From Capillidium heterosporum (Eukaryota > Entomophthoromycota > Entomophthoromycetes > Entomophthorales > Capillidiaceae): a DNA stretch of 64,000 nt. Shown here in pieces: positions 12,813-25,200 of this stretch. A model generated the notes under the pieces. It saw only the letters and a program-made list of their open reading frames with translations. It did no database searches and was not told where the DNA came from. Where the stretch lies: contig WBMQ01000007.1 in NCBI GenBank assembly GCA_016630905.1, forward strand, positions 124,001-188,000, given 5' to 3'. The stretch's first letter is position 1, and each line of letters begins with the position of its first letter. Made by a program: the position numbers and the translations under genes.

Positions 12813-13684
12813 ATGAGTTTAGGTTGGAGAACTTTGTTGTGTAGCTATTTTTAACTGTTTGTAAAAATTAATATTAAAATTTGGCTATCTTGCTTAATTA
12901 CCTAGTATTTTATTTCCTTGTTTTTAGTTATAAGAGCTTAGTATGTTTGTTTGTAAGATGGTAAAGTACCTAAAGAAATATTTTCCAAGTCATATTCTAG
13001 TTACATTTATTTACTTGTAGATTAGATACTCTAGCTACATATATTGGACAGGTGGTCTATTGCGGTTTATAAAAGCACTTGTATAGATAACCTTTAACTA
13101 GGATTAGTACGTTGCTTAATGAGTTGATATATATTCTCTTTCGGATACAGCTACTAACGATTTGATTTAACTCTTTCAATCAATGAACATTTGAAATACT
13201 TTAAGTCGAAACTTCAAAGCTCATTCCTTTAAAAACATATCTTCCTGCTCAGTCAAAGATCAGTGATACAAGTGGCTGAATAAAATATGGCAGAGTAAAC
13301 TATAGCTACTAATTTAAGCTATATATTAGAGTAAAATTTGACAATTGATGTGATGGAAATGAAATAAGATACTCAAAAAATAAGGTGGCTCAAGCAATAT
13401 TTTATTGATACACAATATTAACAAATTCACAAAAATCCTATCAAAAGCCTGCCTTTTAAACATGCGTAAGGTATTAAAAGTAGTGCTTGTTGAATGTAAA
13501 CTAGAATTGGGATGGCGCTTATAGCCTAATTTATAGCGTATAAAATACATAAAGTACAGACTGAATTTTGAAAATAGGATATACATAAACTAAAGCATGC
13601 CCATTTTAAAAAAGCAACCAATTTGAAAAAAGTAAAATGGTAAAGACAGCCTACCCCTAACTAAATATGCAGTAAAAAGTACAT
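12813..13684. other. Intergenic region between convergent myosin V and Tim10
   Basis: AT-rich 3' flanks of two convergent genes. AATAAA-like words occur near 12870-12880. No coding signal supported. Confidence 0.5.
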
Positions 13685-13957
13685 TTATGCTCTATTACGC
13701 GATTCCTGAGCGATCTTGTTGGCAGTAGCCAAGTACTTGATAACACATCTATCCAAGCAAGTCGACTCTCCTTTGGAAATTTCACCATCGGTGTACTCGT
13801 TGGAAACGCACTTGTTACGGCAAGTTTCTTGAACTCTACACAATTAAAATAAATCTTTGACTAACAATTACCTCTGGAAAAGTTCATTAACGACGGTGTA
13901 CTCGGCTTCAACAGCCTCCATATCCAACTTTGATTGCGATGAAAACCAACTGCTCAT
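13685..13957 (-). CDS. TIM10: Tim10, small TIM chaperone of the mitochondrial intermembrane space
   Basis: Two exons on the minus strand, 13957-13872 and 13835-13685, separated by a 36-nt intron. Together 237 nt, 78 aa. The twin CX3C motif is present (CRNKC and CLDRC), with the family context GEISKGESTCLDRCV-KYL that matches Tim10 rather than Tim8/9/13. These cysteines form two disulfides in the folded chaperone, which escorts carrier and beta-barrel precursors as a hexamer with Tim9. The N-terminus (MSSWFSSQSKLDMEAVEAEY) is helical as expected. Its exons are each too short to stand out as long open frames. Length is typical for the family (~80-95 aa). Confidence 0.9.
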
Positions 13958-14576
13958 TTCAATTATATTCCTCTTAAGATAGGTAAAGGGCAAAAGTTTA
14001 GATTTGGTGTTTTGTCACATTGGCTAAGCATACTGACCAATTGGATCGAAAGCGAAAATGATTCAGTAGCGATAAATGCCTTTTATTGGTAATTAATAGA
14101 AAAAAATTAGCTATAAATCCATCTATTTGTTTGATTCTTAAACTATCCAATAGTTTGCGCCTACATACTTCAAACATTGAGTATTCTTTCTACATAGCTT
14201 AGCTATATATAGTCATTTGAATGAAATCAATAGTAGGTTGCATAGATGTATACCTTGCTTTAAGCTTTAAAACTAGCCTATTGAAACAGTTGGAATTTCC
14301 GTCAAATACATGCCGTTATAAAATAGCATTTGAAAATATATATGCTATATAACATTTTATCGAGCTTAAATACGCCCTTTTATCATCATAGTATTATTTA
14401 ATAAAAACTATATACACATTTAAAAATAATGTGTATAAATAGATAGATAAAATAATACGTTTATTAAATTCAAATGTAGCTCCAAACTCTAATACTAAAT
14501 CTGTAAGGTAACTACAGATATAAGAGTAACTCACATTAGTCTCATCTTTGACCTTTAAAGGTTTAGCCACAAGATA
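13958..14576. other. Intergenic region between Tim10 and the K+ transporter gene
   Basis: AT-rich. It contains the Tim10 promoter side and the 3' flank of the K+ transporter gene (both minus strand). Nothing else seen. Confidence 0.5.
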
Positions 14577-17389
14577 TTATAGCAGGATGGGAGTACCGAC
14601 ATGGATGGTCTTGGAAGGGGAGGTAGATACAGCGAAGGAGCGGTCGTTGTTAGCCAAGAAGTTGAAACCGACGTTGATGGCCAGTCTACGGAACAGGCTG
14701 GATGACGGGTCGGCTTTGACTAGAGATTTGCCCATGACAAAGGTAACGCCATGGCGTGGAGCTGTTCGCAGGAGCTCCAACTCGCGCTGCAGCCGTTCAA
14801 CTTTAGCTCGGCTAGGTCGCGTAGGTTGGTTCAACGTAAACTGTATCTCAGTCGATGCGTGCTGGTTGGCACTAGGATGACGGGCACTTGGAGTTGGGGT
14901 CACAGTGCCAGAGGAGATTGCTTCGTCCAGGCCATCCTGTTGGGATTCAGGTTGTAATGCGTTTTTGAACCTGGCGTCGTGTCGATAGGCCGCTTCGAGA
15001 GCTTTGACGGCGTTGGCATCAAGTTGCTGTACCAGCATGTTGACGAAATCACTACCTTTCTCAGCTACCTCCATATATCCGTAGCGAGCGACACAGCGGT
15101 AGAAGCCAGGGATGGCAAGTCTACTAAGTAGGAAGCGTTCGTGAGGTAAGACAGTGGGAACAACGACGTGACGAAGGGTAACGAAGACTACCATCTCAGG
15201 GACTGACGAGAAACAATTCAAAGTGTGGGAGAACGCAGTGGGTACATCGGTACTGGCTTCACTGTAGAACAAAGCTAATCCTGGAACTCGGGCTACTGGT
15301 TGTGCATCTGGCGCATTAGTTTTAAGGAGCCAACCAGGGAAGTGGCCGTGGCTGGTGTTATTATGATGTATGTCTTCCGATGTAGGCATCAGTGATGGAG
15401 TTGAAGATGGTGCTGGGTCGTAGAGTAGTGAGTTGAGGGCAACTTGACTGTCCTTAATATACTGATACTTAAGGTCCGAGCCCCATCGCCATAAGTTCAT
15501 AACGGCTGAAAACCCTACCGCAAAGGCCAATGGAATCCAACCCCCATTGCTGAACTTTAGCAGGGTAGAAGAGAGGAAAGCTAAGTCTATCGATACGAAA
15601 GCTAAAAGGAAGGTTGCAACTAGCCAGATGTTAAGCTTCCACACCACGATCATAACGATAGCAATAAGGCAGGTAGTGAGGAACATCAGCATGCAAGAAG
15701 CAAGTCCGTAGGCCGCTGTCAACTTGGTAGATTCCTGGAAAGTGGCAACTAGGGCCAAACTGAAAGTCATCAGCAAGAAAGAAATCTCTGGGATGAAGAC
15801 TTGACCATGAATCTTGCGAGACGTGTGCACCACATGGACCTTAGGGAAACAACCAAGAGCCATGGCCTGGTGGATAATGGAGAAAGCAGCAGAAACCATA
15901 GCCTGGGAGGCAACGACAGCGGCAAAGGTAGCCACTACCATAGTTGGGATGTAGATACTAGCAGGAACTGAACGCCAAAACGTGTTTGAAACAATGGTAG
16001 GGTCGGCTAAAATACAGGCAGCCTGACCAGCATAAGTGAGTAGCAAAGGTGGAAGCACAAACAAGGTGGCTGAGAGACGGATCGAAGGTCTATTGAAATG
16101 GCCCAAGTCAGCGAAAAGGGCCTCCACGCCTGATATGGAAAGGAGGATACCTCCAAGTGAAGTCCAGCCCGTCCAACCTCTAAGCACAAAGTACCGATAG
16201 GCATAGTAAGGATTAATTGCGTTTAAAACTACAGGATTGCGGGTTATGTTGTAAGCCCCAATACATCCGATAAAAGCCAACCAGGTTAGAATTACGGGGG
16301 CAAAGAATTTAGCGACCCGGTTCGTACCCAAGCGTTGACCCAAGAAAAGTAAAGTTATGATGACAAAGGATATAGGCATCACATACTTGTGTAAATCAGG
16401 GAAAGCAATTTGAACTCCTTCTACCGCTGACAGCACCGATACAGCTGGAGTTAAAATCCCATCACCCATCACTAGCGATGTACCGAACAATACGACTAGT
16501 AACAATCCAAATTTGACAGTTTCGGTGCGGTTTATGTAATGGCGTACTTTGGCGTAGAGAGGTAACTGGCTGGATCGAGAAGTATAGTAGACAAAGTCGT
16601 CGGTGTCGTAATGAGTAAGAGCTAAATCAGTTTCCGAGTGCGAACCACGTGTTTCAATGTTACAGTATCTATATAAAAGTAAAAAGAAGTGTTAGTTGAG
16701 TTCAACATTTGTCTTATTTAGATTGACCACAATTAAAAAGTATAAATTTTTACCTGCATATGATCGAATATAAAGCAAAAGTCCCTCCCTCTCCGTTATC
16801 ATCAGCACATAGAACTATTGTTACATACTTTAAGATGAAAATTAACAGTAGGGACCATATTATCAAACTAAGAGCACCCATAACCTCTTCGCCACTAGGT
16901 CCTGAAATTGGACCATCTCCTAAATAATCGGAAAAGACAGGTTGTAAACACGTAGAGTGGACTGGTGCCAATATCACCTATTGAACAATATTTAATAAAA
17001 GGCAATTATGAAAGAATACCGTAGATGACACCTACACTCTGTAAGGATAATCTTATGGTACGAAAGCCTTCCAGCTTTTAAAAATTTACAATTAATAAAA
17101 TAAGATGCAATAGAACTACCGATAGCTGACGGATAAGGAACTTCTTTATAGGGCCGTAATTAGCCTCTCTAGCCTTCTGATCTTCTTCAGAGATATGGAT
17201 ATCGTCATCCGACTGGTAGTCTTCCGGCTCGGGGCTGGGTGGACAGCGGTAAGGTGATGGCTGAATCGAGTTGAAGGGTGAGATGTTGCTAGGTACTTCG
17301 GAATTGGTAGCGTTGTAGTTGGGATGGGTACTGTTACCGTTCAAAGGTAAAGTTTGGTCGTCATCTTGCTTGACTTCACGGTACGACAT
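14577..17389 (-). CDS. HAK/KUP-family high-affinity potassium transporter (one +1 frame break)
   Basis: Exons on the minus strand: 17389-17120, 17074-17020, 16977-16754, 16668-14577. The hydrophilic N-terminus (~95 aa, acidic/Ser) is followed by family signatures: [16 protein letters not shown] (selectivity-filter region, spliced across the 16978-17019 intron), [42 protein letters not shown]. About 12 hydrophobic segments and a long cytosolic C-terminus follow. In exon 3, after LYVF (about 16941-16945), one extra base must be skipped to join [11 protein letters not shown]; the uninterrupted frame hits a stop soon after. Without it the CDS is 2,640 nt, 879 aa, normal for fungal HAK. K+ (or H+/K+) uptake at the plasma membrane is inferred from family. 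Confidence 0.92.
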
Positions 17390-17491
17390 TATGGTTCTGA
17401 GAGAAGTTGGAATTGGAATTTTTGACTTCGAGCATAGAATTGTTGGGTGGGTGGTGCTTAAATCGAATTCTACGGTGGGTTTAAGCCTAAA

Positions 17492-17842
17492 TTAGGACAG
17501 AGCTTCAGGTTCTATGGTTCTGGTGATAAGCCGATAGACTATGCTGTAATGGATAGCACATCTGACCAATAAAACTCCAATGCTAAAGTAATTAGCGTAA
17601 AAACTGGCCAATAATGCTTCAATGCTCTGCGATTCGCCAGAATTAGTAAGAGCATGAGTAAAGCTAGTTGAAGTTGGTAAGTTTGAATGCGTGACAATTC
17701 TAAACTTTTGGACTGCAGTCGTCACGTTAGACAAACTAAGAAATCCAAACCTTTCTGTCAAAGAACAGCCCAACAATATCGATAAATCAGCACAATGCCA
17801 AAGTTCACCGACTTTCCAAAACTTATCAAAGATAGTCTCCAC
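17492..17842 (-). CDS. Uncertain 116-aa open frame between the K+ transporter and NAD(P)HX dehydratase genes
   Basis: Minus-strand frame whose first 48 nt overlap the start of the opposite-strand dehydratase gene. The C-terminal half (GESQSIEALLASFYANYF then SIGVLLVRCAIHYSI) faintly recalls the RNase III-like fold of mitochondrial ribosomal proteins mL57/MRPL15 (E-A-L-x-A-x-Y-x-x-x-x). It is shorter than that family and no upstream exon is available without overlapping the dehydratase. It may be a chance open frame in the shared promoter interval. Confidence 0.25.
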   Translation of the reverse strand: METIFDKFWKVGELWHCADLSILLGCSLTERFGFLSLSNVTTAVQKFRIVTHSNLPTSTSFTHALTNSGESQSIEALLASFYANYFSIGVLLVRCAIHYSIVYRLITRTIEPEALS

Positions 17843-18926
17843 CTAATCCCACCTTTAAACAGTACCCGCTACAAAGGACAAGGCTGGCAAGCTCTTGGTA
17901 GTCGGTGGCAGTAAAGAGTACTGTGGAGCTCCCTACTTTTCTGGTATATCCTGTCTACAGCTGGGGGCTGACCTATGTCACATAGTCTGCTACAAGGAAG
18001 CGTCCCCAGTTATTAAAAGCTACAGCCCAGAATTGATAGTCCATCCCATTATCGATGTTGAAGTTGATGTCCAAACAGTAGTTGACCAATTTGAAAGCTT
18101 GGTAGGTAGAGTCGATGGGTTCATTTTGGGTCCAGGGTTCGGTAGGGAAGAATTTGGCATGGCTTGCTTCGATGGCTTTCTAAAAGTTATAATAAAGAAC
18201 AACAAGCCAGTTGTCATCGATGCAGTAACTATTAATTTTAATTAATAATTTAATTATTTGAAAATAGGATGGCCTCTACTTTATTACCAAGTACCCAGAC
18301 TCGATAGCCAACTATAAGAACGCCATACTTACCCCAAATCTAGTTGAATTTAAAAGATTGTGCCAAGTGAAAGTAATTTCTATACTGCCATTCATTTTCT
18401 AAGGTTTATCTCAAAAGAACTTGAACCCAGAAGATTTTGACGACCCATCTCTTTTGTTAAAAGCACTAAGCAAAGCTTTCGGTGACATATGTATTGTTGA
18501 GAAAGGCTCAATTGATCGTATCGCCTACGGTTCTCACGGTAAGCTTAAATTTTCAAAAAATAGCTTTTAACCAAATTAGAATTGAACTGCGAGGTAACTG
18601 GAGGACTTAAACGCTGTGGTGGTCAAGGGGACCTACTTTCTGGAATTTTAGGTACGTTGCTGGTCTGGAGGCAGTTCTACCATGCCAAGCAGTGGCCGTA
18701 AGTGTATTTTATAATGAGCCTTATATTGACGCAACGGCGATTTAGGAATGATGGTACGTTAGATACCAACTACAGTATGCAGTTAGTAGGATGGCTTGGG
18801 TGTGCTTTAACACGAACTTGCTCCAATCGAAGCTTCGACAAACACAAGAGAGCTACTCAAGCCTCCAACATGTTGGGGGAGATTGGCCCTGCCTTTTACG
18901 AATACTTGGATAGTCAAAAATTTTAA
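17795..18926 (+). CDS. ATP-dependent (S)-NAD(P)H-hydrate dehydratase (YjeF C-terminal/CARKD family), one +1 frame break
   Basis: Repairs hydrated NAD(P)H (NAD(P)HX) in an ATP/ADP-dependent dehydration. Five exons: 17795-18224, 18268-18372, 18418-18538, 18580-18697, 18746-18926. Signatures in order: LIPPL near the N-terminus, LLVVGGSKEYCGAPYFSG (nucleotide-site glycines), GADLCHIVC, ELIVHP, FILGPGFGR, VVIDADGLYF (Asp and Gly conserved), LTPNLVEFKRL, VTGGLKRCGGQGDLLSGIL (catalytic Asp of GxGDxLxG), and RATQASNMLGEIGPAF at the end. An extra G at about 17880-17883 breaks the frame between YKGQ and AGKLLVV. Without it the CDS is 954 nt, 317 aa, as expected. The ATG is chosen because the conserved N-terminus begins right after it. 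Confidence 0.9.
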
Positions 18927-19213
18927 ATTGTAGTTACATTATCAAAATATGTGAATAAAATATATGCATTGGCTGGTGATTTGGTATAAGATTTAATATT
19001 AAATGGGTGGTCTTTATCTAACGATGTCTACCAATATATAGTAATTCTATAAGCTTAAGGTGCGATCAACACTAGGAGGGGAAGTTCAATCACTCGAAAG
19101 TCCAATTATATAGCAAATATTAATGGCTGGGTAAAGGGGTGAATATTGGCATGGGTACGATAAGCAAGCTTCAGGAGTTGAACGTATTAAAAGTCGGGTT
19201 CAGTTACGATAAA
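18927..19213. other. Short convergent intergenic spacer
   Basis: 3' flanks of the dehydratase gene (+) and the RMD1-like gene (-). An AATAAA signal follows the dehydratase stop (about 18955). No coding signal. Confidence 0.5.
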
Positions 19214-21076
19214 TTAGATATGGCCTTTGTACTTTGATCCATTGGACAAGTTCATAGCTTCGAAGATGATGGTAATTATACCGATGATGATCTCGAATCC
19301 TACATTGTAAAAAAAGAAGTCTACGTTTAGCCCTTGAAGTGGTAACATCCCAAACCCCAAGTCCAATTACTGGAACCAGGAGCTCAGCCAGTGGTAGATT
19401 TTGTAGACCACTGGGAAGAAGAACTCGGGGTTGAAGATGATGGAGTAGACTGTTACCGTTAAAATTTAGCATTTAAACGGTTAAAGGTAAAAGCTGGGAC
19501 AGCGAGGCTGCTCCATGAAAATCAAAATCAAAAGTAAAGGGCTTACCAATTAGAATAATGACGATCCACTCCAAGAACTCGCCTAAAACAGAATATAAGT
19601 AGTCGATTTTCAAAATAAAACTACCGTGGGAGGAATTCAGATGTTCCCGCAACATATCCAACATATCACAGATGACATCGACCCTCTGGTTCAACAGTTC
19701 AGCACGTTGAGGGATTTCCAAGTAACCTACACCCAACTAAGTAATCCAAAGTAGATTCCTAAAAGTTACCTCGGATGGCGTTGTATAGAGGTTGAAGCTG
19801 GGGCTCGGACCAGAAAATCTCAGGTGTATCCAGGATGTTGGAGACCAAGTTCACGTTGATTTTCATGATATATAGTTGTCCAATCTTCTTGGCGATGCCA
19901 GTCCTATATAATTTAGATACTGTTTCACAAAAAACTACTTTACCTCGACATGTTAACTTTACCAGTTTCAGCCATAGTCTGAGGGATATGTTTCGTGTCT
20001 TCGATGGTATCGGTAACCAAATTTTCAAACAAAGCCATCTTGGTCGACTGGGCGATGGCATGTGAGATAGTCATCTTGGTCAGGTAGTTGGTTGAACTCT
20101 TCAAGGTGATGACATCGTTGTAAATTCTAGTAAAGGATCAACAAAGATTCTAATCATAAACCTACTTTGCCTGGTAATTGGAGTTGTAATGGAAGTGGAA
20201 CTCATCGGTTTCCATTTCATCTTCACTTAGGCGGTCTTCCTCGAAAGGTTTTATTAACTTAAGGATTTCCTGCTCCTGCTCTTTACTCAGTCCCCAGAAG
20301 GTTACCACGCCGTAGTCGAAGAAGAATACTTCGCCCATACCGGGTAAGGCCACGTCGATGACATTCTCGGTATCGGAGTCGATGGCGGTCATTGTCATAT
20401 CTGGGGATCTCATGTTTTCGTTGAAGAAATCTCCGATAAGGGGAACTGTCAACTGGGTTCCGCTATTGAATCGCGTAAAGTTGAAGGGTGTATATAAACT
20501 GTATTAGATAAGTTAGTGTTGGTCAATATAAAACATTACCATTCATCAAATATTTTTCCAGAGCATCCGTATTCCTCACGTAGGCTCTGCAAGTACTTCA
20601 AGAGCGGTTCTAATTTGTAAGAGCTAAAAAATGAATTAAAATTTATCATATAGCAATCTTTACCCTGCTGTAGTATAGGAAGTAACCCTAGGCAGCTTTT
20701 CTTTCAACTTCTTAGAGTACTGGACCGCTTGGCGCTTGAAGGTACCTTCGGGTATGCGTGCCAACTGGTTATAAACTTCATCATCACTCCAATGCTCCAC
20801 CTTCTCACTCTCTTCATTTTCGGGGAAGAAGGCCAGTTTCTGACTAACTTTCGTTGTACGGGTTGGTAACTTTGGTTTGTTACCTTGGACTTGTGAACTC
20901 ACCTTGGTTTTGTTTTCGGCTTTGTTGCCACCGAATCCCAGCTTGGCTTTCAAGTTGAGATTGTGTGCATTGTCCTGCGAGTTCTCCCGTTTAGCGTGTC
21001 GATTTTCAATTTGAGCTTCCAAATCGTCGCGGGGTATCGAGGAGTAGTTCTTCTGGTAGCTGTTGTTGAGCGACAT
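19214..21076 (-). CDS. RMD1/DUF155 family protein (yeast Rmd1/Sif2-like, RMND1 relative)
   Basis: Eight exons on the minus strand: 21076-20664, 20623-20540, 20498-20166, 20126-19944, 19903-19770, 19726-19625, 19582-19547, 19299-19214; total 1,371 nt, 456 aa, no frame break. The charged N-terminus is followed by YKLEPLLKYLQSL, FDECLYTPF, the DUF155 core with GEVFFFDYGVVTFWGLS and E-ILKLIKPFEEDRL, SHAIAQSTKMALFE, then SNILDTPEIFWSEP and RGYLEIPQRAELLNQRVDV. It ends with a C-terminal hydrophobic helix (LEWIVIILIGFEIIIGIIT) typical of the family. Members are mitochondrial or cortical/membrane proteins (RMND1 supports mitochondrial translation; yeast Rmd1 is needed for meiosis). The last intron contains a second, in-phase terminal exon, listed separately. 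Confidence 0.9.
19367..19449 (-). other. Possible alternative terminal exon inside the last intron of the RMD1-like gene
   Basis: The last intron of the RMD1-like gene (19546-19300, 247 nt) is about five times longer than usual here. Inside it, after a good acceptor (AACGGTAACAG), an 83-nt stretch stays open in the phase required by the previous exon (phase 1) and ends in TAA. It would encode VYSIIFNPEFFFPVVYKI then YHWLSSWFQ, giving a 455-aa protein instead of 456. The stretch is GC-richer and more coding-like than ordinary introns in this window. Inference only; transcripts would be needed. Confidence 0.4.
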
Positions 21077-22299
21077 GTCTGTTTTGAATAGTTGGGTTTG
21101 AGTGAGGTTAAGCTTTTGATTGTTTGGCTTTGTTGCAGTTCTTTATCAAACAGGTCTGAGGTGTGAGATTCAACGTTTCTAATGATTTTAAACAGGAACC
21201 AATGATCACATTAATTAGATAGCATAGCACTGTGTCTAAAATTAATTGTCAGGAAGCCATTGAAAACTATCAAATAAATTCGTAATCCGCAGTTTACTTT
21301 TAGACAGTTGTTTTCGTACTAAAACACTATGATCTGATAATTTAACGAATAATTCAAGAACAGGTTGGGATTATACCAAATTAGTTCATTGTATGATTGC
21401 TTATCACTCTATCAATCATTACCTAAAATATTCTAAACTTTCAAGGTTTCATCAAATGGGCTTATTAGAAAGCTAGATAAATAGGTCATAAGTATATATT
21501 TTCTCACGTTTTCGAACTTGTGTTCTTTAATCAAATCTGTTGGCTGGAAGTTGCTTACCTTTAGTCTGGTCATTATCTTCTATACCTTTGACACTCATAC
21601 ACTTAAGTCCAAGCGCTAACGATCGAATCATACATCTAACTTCAAAGATCTAGCAATCTCTATATCAACATTGATGTTCGTATTTATGATTTAGATTCAA
21701 AATATTTCTAGCAACGATTATTGTTTCTAGGTGGAAGTAACTTGAAACCTCCATAGCATTGAAAGATAGCGATAGCCTGATATACCTATATGAAAATTAA
21801 CCCATAGAACTTCACTATTGATACTTGGACACTTTAAATTGCTTTTATCGGTTAACTATAATTACAGACGAGCCGATTTTGAATATTGATAAGTATCGCT
21901 ATGAATTTGCCTACCAGTAGCATACTTTACAATAAAACTACATAGGATTTCTAAGGTATACCGATGGTTGAGAAAATAGACGATGAATTAAGGCTTTAGT
22001 TGGTTTTGGTACCAGAGTTGAGTATCAAGTTCGAATACTATTAGCATATCTATCGAAACATCAAAGCAATGTGCCTTGATATTTCTTTGTATCATTGAGT
22101 TGGTGTTTTTGGTATTCACTTCAAGCTATCGATCTATAGACTTTACCTATTTAATTTTGTAAAGTTTGTACAAATAGTGTACATTTAGTTAACTTGATAT
22201 AACTTCCAAAACTTTAATCACAGCTCTATCAAAACTTTAAAATATCAAAAAACATTTCAACTTTACAACACAAAAAGTTTACTAAAGTTCTTTAACAGC
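21077..22299. other. Intergenic region upstream of the RMD1-like gene
   Basis: About 1.2 kb, AT-rich, between two minus-strand genes. I see no exon chain, repeat or RNA gene. Confidence 0.5.
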
Positions 22300-25200
22300 C
22301 TACTCCGTACTCATATCTTTATCCTCCCTACCTTCAGCAAACATATTGAAGATCTTCGTCAAAAATCTAAGATACGGTTCCGGGACTTGAAATCCACAGT
22401 TCAAATTGATGACACAGTCGTAAAGGTACCTCCGCGTACTGATATACTCGATGTGCTTACTGTTAGTGTAAAATTGGTGCAGAGTAGCAACCCAGAACTC
22501 GATGGAACGATCTTTAACATCGAATTTGAGGTCAGGGTCGGCGAGGACTGTTAGTATGTGACGGATCAAGTTGTTGAGTACGCCATCTACAACTTCGGGC
22601 TGTTTTAAAAGTTTAAGGAACTGGGGACCGATAATAGCGAGCAGCAGTTGGACTTGAAACGCAATTTGATGAGAATTCCAACTTATAGTGGAGTCGTTAT
22701 TGTCGTTGAGATCGGCGAGGTGCATAGCGGCCAATGGGAACAGCTTGGCGCTGGTATAGTGCATGAGACTGTGGAACAACGTAAGTAATGTGTTGACGAC
22801 AGTTAGCTTGCAATCTTCCTTCAACTTGACGTATGGTTCGAACCGCAACTGCAGATCCTCATGTGTAAACCCTGCGTTCGCCGGTACTTGGAGCTGAGCT
22901 TTAATATTGGAAAATACCTGCATGGCAAAGGGGAACTGAGGTAGGTTAGCAACTAGGTAGCCCAACCCATGGATCATATGGACGTCAACCTGATTGTAGT
23001 TGGTTGGCAGGATAGCCTCGATGAGGTATCCAGCTATCATGTCGTAAGGTAGCGGTAGTGCTAGAAGCTCAACGGCGATACGCTGCATTGTGTTTTTGAT
23101 CGGATTGGTAACCTCTCTAAACTGACGTTCAGGTAGGTCGGGGTCGTCGTGGATGTCTGCCGTATTGGCGTCGACTGCCGAAGCCAATCGTTTAAGTAGA
23201 CTGTGGAAGTAATTTTGCTCGAATGCACTGGGATCAGCCTGGATGAAAGGGTTAGTAATAAAGGTCTTGAACTGCTGGGAGAAATCATGTTGGCTCAGAT
23301 CGAGGAGGTTGATCAACTTGTGGCGTAAAGCTGGGTTGAAGGATAGAGGGTAGTTGTAGTAGTTTAGCAGATTGTATAGAACAGTTAGTGGTAATGGGTG
23401 ATGGTGTAACAACTTAGGGAAGTTATCGAGGATGGCGTCGATCAAATCCACCTGACCATGCTCGATCAAAGCGCCGAGTACGTACTCAAAGGTCGGTAAG
23501 AGTCGTAAAATATCGTTACCAAAGTAGTTGGGTAAGTAATCCTGCTTTGGTGGGTAATTCGTCTTGGGATCCAAATTGCTAAACGGATCGTTTGATTTGA
23601 CAGCGTCCGAATCCTGGCAAAGTTCGAGCTGCATAGGCTCGGGGAACTCCTGCAGGAACTTTACGTTCTTGTCAAAGTAGCTGAACTCCTTCCAGAACTT
23701 GGAACCGACCTCAAGTTGCTGCCATTTCTGGTACCGGGATTTGAAAAAAGTGGAGTCGACAAAAAGTCGACGTAGGAATTTGAAGGGGCTTGTGGCAGGC
23801 ACTTCGGTAAATTGGTGGTGACAGGCCAAGGCGAAAATAACGTGGTGGAATTGTAGTACGCGATACTTCCATACAAGTTGTTCCAAGACGTCGAAACACC
23901 AGTCCAAATCAGTATCGTCGCCATGTTTCTGTAAAATCGCATAGATCAGCTGGCAGGTATAGTCGTACCTATCACAAGGATCCACGGTCGGGTAGACTAA
24001 CCCAATCAAATTAACAATTTGGGGAGTAAGCTTCTTGTGCACTGTAGTAGCTAGCCACACTGAATTTAAGATATGGGGCTTGTTAAGAGGGTCAACATAG
24101 AACTGGGTCAGACCCAGGTAATCGATCTCGGCACTTCCATCTAGAAGTGGCTTATGGAGTTCCGTCCATCGGTCGCCAAGTGCACTGGTATGGTCCATGG
24201 TGATTGCAAAGTAGATGGGTTGGAAATTAGACAAATCTATCATCGAATTTTGGTAGTAGAGTTGGACATTTGGCGGGAAGAACATACAAGTTTGTGGGGT
24301 AAAGGTCAAAGGGTGCTTGTACAGCCGACTCAGCGTCAGGTTGAGTTGCATCTGATCAACCTGCGCTAGACCTTGGATTGACGATAACCTACATATCTTG
24401 AAGACAGCAACTCGGGCTAGAAGTCCTGACTCGGCGTACATGATCGATTTGGCGTTAGGATCCTGGTTGGCTAGGGCGGTGATGAATCGTAGATCGTTCT
24501 GGCAGTTCAAGGTCCAAGTGGCGAATTGCTCCACTTCAACGTAAAGCTGGGGGTGTTTTTGAGCTGATAAAGAATACTGGTTGGCTGAGAACAAGTCGTC
24601 AGTTAGCGACGTATTGGATAGGTAACGGGGCATCCTAAAGTTTATAAGTTGCAATACAGTCTGGTGGAAGACCAACTCCATCTTGGTCAAAGCTGGGGGT
24701 GCTTGTTCGATAAAGTCTAGCAGTTGCTCTGGACTGGTGCGCATTATGATATCCTGCTGGTTCTGGTGCATCAACAATCGATAGGTGGCCTGGTCTGAGA
24801 TCTGAAGGGATTCCAAGATATCCTTGAAGAGGGCTCCATTACTGAGAAATTAGCGAGGTTTGACTTCAATCCAAAATTTTACCTGACAGAAGCTGTGTAA
24901 AACAGACAGGCCACCGCCTCAAGGATGGAGGGTGCAGTACACACCGGTGATTCCTGGCTCTTATTCCCAGGTTCGTTGGTATTCCGCTCCCGGATTGGAA
25001 ACTGAGGCCACTTGGATCGATTCATTGAGTTGCTGAAGATTGACAGGAGCAAATGCCGTTTCGTTTCGACCGGCAACAGGTCTAGAATGAGGTGGGGGAG
25101 ATACCCTCCTTTGATGTAGGTACACTCGGGATAGGTGATGTAGCCCAGCTCGAACCCAGGCACTAAGTTGTCATACAAGGTCTTGGAAAATACGTTCTGG

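Noticed and set aside
18361-18420. Apparent frame break in the NAD(P)HX dehydratase gene after CQVK
   Set aside because: Using the AAAAG acceptor at 18417 instead of the earlier CTAAG restores the frame (intron 18373-18417).
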